Origin: Mycobacterium hubeiense
GTDB lineage: Bacteria > Actinomycetota > Actinomycetes > Mycobacteriales > Mycobacteriaceae
Assembly (NCBI RefSeq): GCF_002838065.1
Contig: NZ_PIZU01000002.1
Coordinates: forward strand, 62,001-126,000
Direction: 5' to 3'
Length of the DNA stretch: 64,000 nucleotides
The translations under genes and the position numbers were made by a program. Under the pieces are notes generated by a model that did no database searches, had not been told where the DNA came from, and saw only the letters and a program-made list of their open reading frames with translations. Of the stretch, positions 62,619 through 64,000 are shown in pieces (position 1 is the first letter of the stretch; every line of letters begins with the position of its first letter).

Positions 62619-63938
62619 TCAAACAGTGGCCCGGCCGAGCGCGTACACCCGCCAGCCGGCGTCGTGCCACCGCGCGGCGTCGAGGCAATTGCGGCCGTCG
62701 ACAACGACTTTGGCGCGCACGGTGTCGGCCAGCTCGGCGGGATCCAGCTCGACGAACTCGCGCCATTCGGTGAGCACCAGCACCGCGTCGGCCCGCTCGC
62801 AGGCCTCGACGACCGACGTCGAGTAGTTCAGCGTCGGGAAGAGTTTTTGGGAGTTCTCCAGCGCCTTGGGGTCGTAGACGTTGACGGTCGCCCCGTTGAG
62901 CTGCAGCATGCCGGCCACGTTGAGCGCGGGCGAGTCACGCACATCGTCGGACTCGGGTTTGAAGGCCGCGCCCAGCACGGCGATGTTGGCGCCCAGCAGC
63001 GAGCCGCCGCACGCCTTGGTGGCCAGTTCGACCATCCGGGTGCGACGGCGCATGTTGATGCTGTCGACCTCGCGCAGGAATGTCAGCGCATGGTTGGCGC
63101 CGAGCTCGCCGGCGCGCGCCATGAACGCGCGGATGTCCTTGGGCAGGCAGCCGCCGCCGAAGCCGAGGCCGGCGTTGAGGAAGCGACGGCCGATGCGGGG
63201 GTCGTAGCCCAGCGCGTCGGCAAGCAGGGTGACGTCGGCGTCGACGGCCTCGCACACCTCCGATATCGCGTTGATGAACGAGATCTTGGTGGCCAGAAAG
63301 GCATTCGCGGACACCTTGACCAGCTCGGCGGTCTGCAGATCGGTGACCAGGAACGGCACACCTTGATCGAGCAGCGGGGCATAGAGTTCGCGGACGGCTG
63401 CTTCGGCGCGTGTCGAATCTCGTTGCACGCCAAGGACGATGCGGTCGGGGTGCAGGGTGTCGTGGACGGCGAAGCCTTCGCGCAGGAATTCGGGGTTCCA
63501 GGCGATTTCGACGTCGTGGGACGCTAGCTTGCGCGCCCGCTCAGCGAGTTCGGCGGCGGTGCCGACGGGCACGGTGGACTTGCCGACGATGATTGCAGAG
63601 CGCTTCAGCCGCGGGACGAGCGTGTCGATGACGGCGTGCACGTGGCGAAGGTCGGCGCCGTAATCGCCCTTCTTCTGGGGGGTTCCGACGCCGAGGAAGT
63701 GCACATCGGCGTGCTCGGCGGCGTCGTCGTAGTCGGTGGTGAAGCGCAGCCGGCCCGCAGAGAGGTTGCCGTTGAGGACTTTTCGCAGCCCCGGCTCGTA
63801 GAACGGGATGTCACCCGCCGCGAGCTTGGCCACCTTGCCGGGGTCGATGTCGACGCCGACTACCTCGTGGCCCAGTTCGGCCATGCCGGCGGCGTGGGTT
63901 GCGCCGAGGTAGCCGGTGCCGAATACGGTGCATCGCAT
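62619..63938 (-). CDS. udgA: UDP-glucose 6-dehydrogenase family protein
   Basis: 439 residues. N-terminal Rossmann domain with GTGYLGATHAAGMAELGHEV, central NAGLGFGGGCLPKDIRAF containing the catalytic Cys, and a C-terminal domain with GAAFKPESDDVRDSP. Oxidises UDP-glucose (or a related UDP-sugar) to the uronate. Corresponds to Rv0322 (udgA) by position and length (443 aa). First gene of the leftward block, 38 bp before the P450. Confidence 0.92.
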   Translation of the reverse strand: MRCTVFGTGYLGATHAAGMAELGHEVVGVDIDPGKVAKLAAGDIPFYEPGLRKVLNGNLSAGRLRFTTDYDDAAEHADVHFLGVGTPQKKGDYGADLRHVHAVIDTLVPRLKRSAIIVGKSTVPVGTAAELAERARKLASHDVEIAWNPEFLREGFAVHDTLHPDRIVLGVQRDSTRAEAAVRELYAPLLDQGVPFLVTDLQTAELVKVSANAFLATKISFINAISEVCEAVDADVTLLADALGYDPRIGRRFLNAGLGFGGGCLPKDIRAFMARAGELGANHALTFLREVDSINMRRRTRMVELATKACGGSLLGANIAVLGAAFKPESDDVRDSPALNVAGMLQLNGATVNVYDPKALENSQKLFPTLNYSTSVVEACERADAVLVLTEWREFVELDPAELADTVRAKVVVDGRNCLDAARWHDAGWRVYALGRATV

Positions 63939-64000
63939 ACTGCCTCTATAGGCAGGCGGAATGAGCTAACCGCTACGCGACACTGAGCGCCAGACCAACG

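Noticed and set aside
62581..62766. N-terminal extension of the P450 to 62766
   Set aside because: The extension is Arg-rich and overlaps the end of the UDP-glucose dehydrogenase gene; start at 62580 fits the family length.

Overview
The window is a high-GC chromosomal segment from a mycobacterium, most likely a non-tuberculous, rapidly growing (Mycolicibacterium-type) species. The evidence is gene content: clpB, the dnaK-grpE-dnaJ-hspR operon with HspR operators, iniB/iniA/iniC with an IniR-type regulator, an EtfD-type Fe-S protein, aspC, rmlA, a CYP140-type P450 and a UDP-glucose dehydrogenase. Many of these are neighbours (Rv0322-Rv0385 region) in M. tuberculosis, here in rearranged order and with large insertions. 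No tRNA, rRNA, insertion sequence, prophage or CRISPR array was seen.

Layout. 1-4.2 kb: partial SDR oxidoreductase, an Rv0383c-type membrane protein, clpB with an HspR operator. 4.3-7.0 kb: a DUF2510/scramblase-like protein divergent from a compact three-gene operon resembling espA-espC-espD (ESX-1 associated substrates). 7.0-11.6 kb: GAP-family membrane protein, TetR regulator with operator and divergent membrane protein, flavohemoprotein, aldose 1-epimerase. 11.7-15.9 kb: hspR, dnaJ, grpE, dnaK, with two HspR-type operators upstream. 16-19.9 kb: a two-gene cassette of unknown function, a Pro-rich membrane protein, a di-iron-motif metallo-beta-lactamase-fold protein, a lipoprotein, and a frameshifted TIGR03085-type gene. 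20-29.6 kb: one giant regulator (BTAD + class III nucleotide cyclase + AAA ATPase + TPR + a long tandem NTF2-like array), broken by a +1 frameshift. 29.6-31.4 kb: LLM-class flavin oxidoreductase and two small poly-Thr membrane proteins.

31.7-53.4 kb is the most distinctive part. Five paralogous membrane-anchored Hsp70-like proteins (nucleotide-binding domain only, then one membrane helix, then an extracytoplasmic Pro/Glu/Gln/Thr- or Cys-rich tail) flank an expanded ini locus: iniC, iniA, iniB and two further small proteins sharing the IniB N-terminal domain. The IniR-type regulator starts 3 nt after one Hsp70-like gene and is followed by two more. Two small secreted Cys-containing proteins are interleaved with the left-hand Hsp70-like genes. 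Upstream of all three IniB-type genes are G-rich repeats (TTAGGGG type) in the same orientation, suggesting one regulon. A sulfatase and an IclR regulator sit inside this block.

53.5-64 kb: etfD behind two tandem palindromic operators, aspC, a YibE/F membrane protein, and a leftward block: UDP-glucose dehydrogenase, cyp140-type P450, maleylpyruvate-isomerase-like protein, NTF2-like protein and rmlA.

Working model (inference): the 31.7-53.4 kb block is an envelope-stress system in which Hsp70-like ATPases span the membrane and work with IniR and the dynamin-like IniA/IniC proteins. All family names come from reading the translated sequence; no database search was run, and Rv numbers are from memory.
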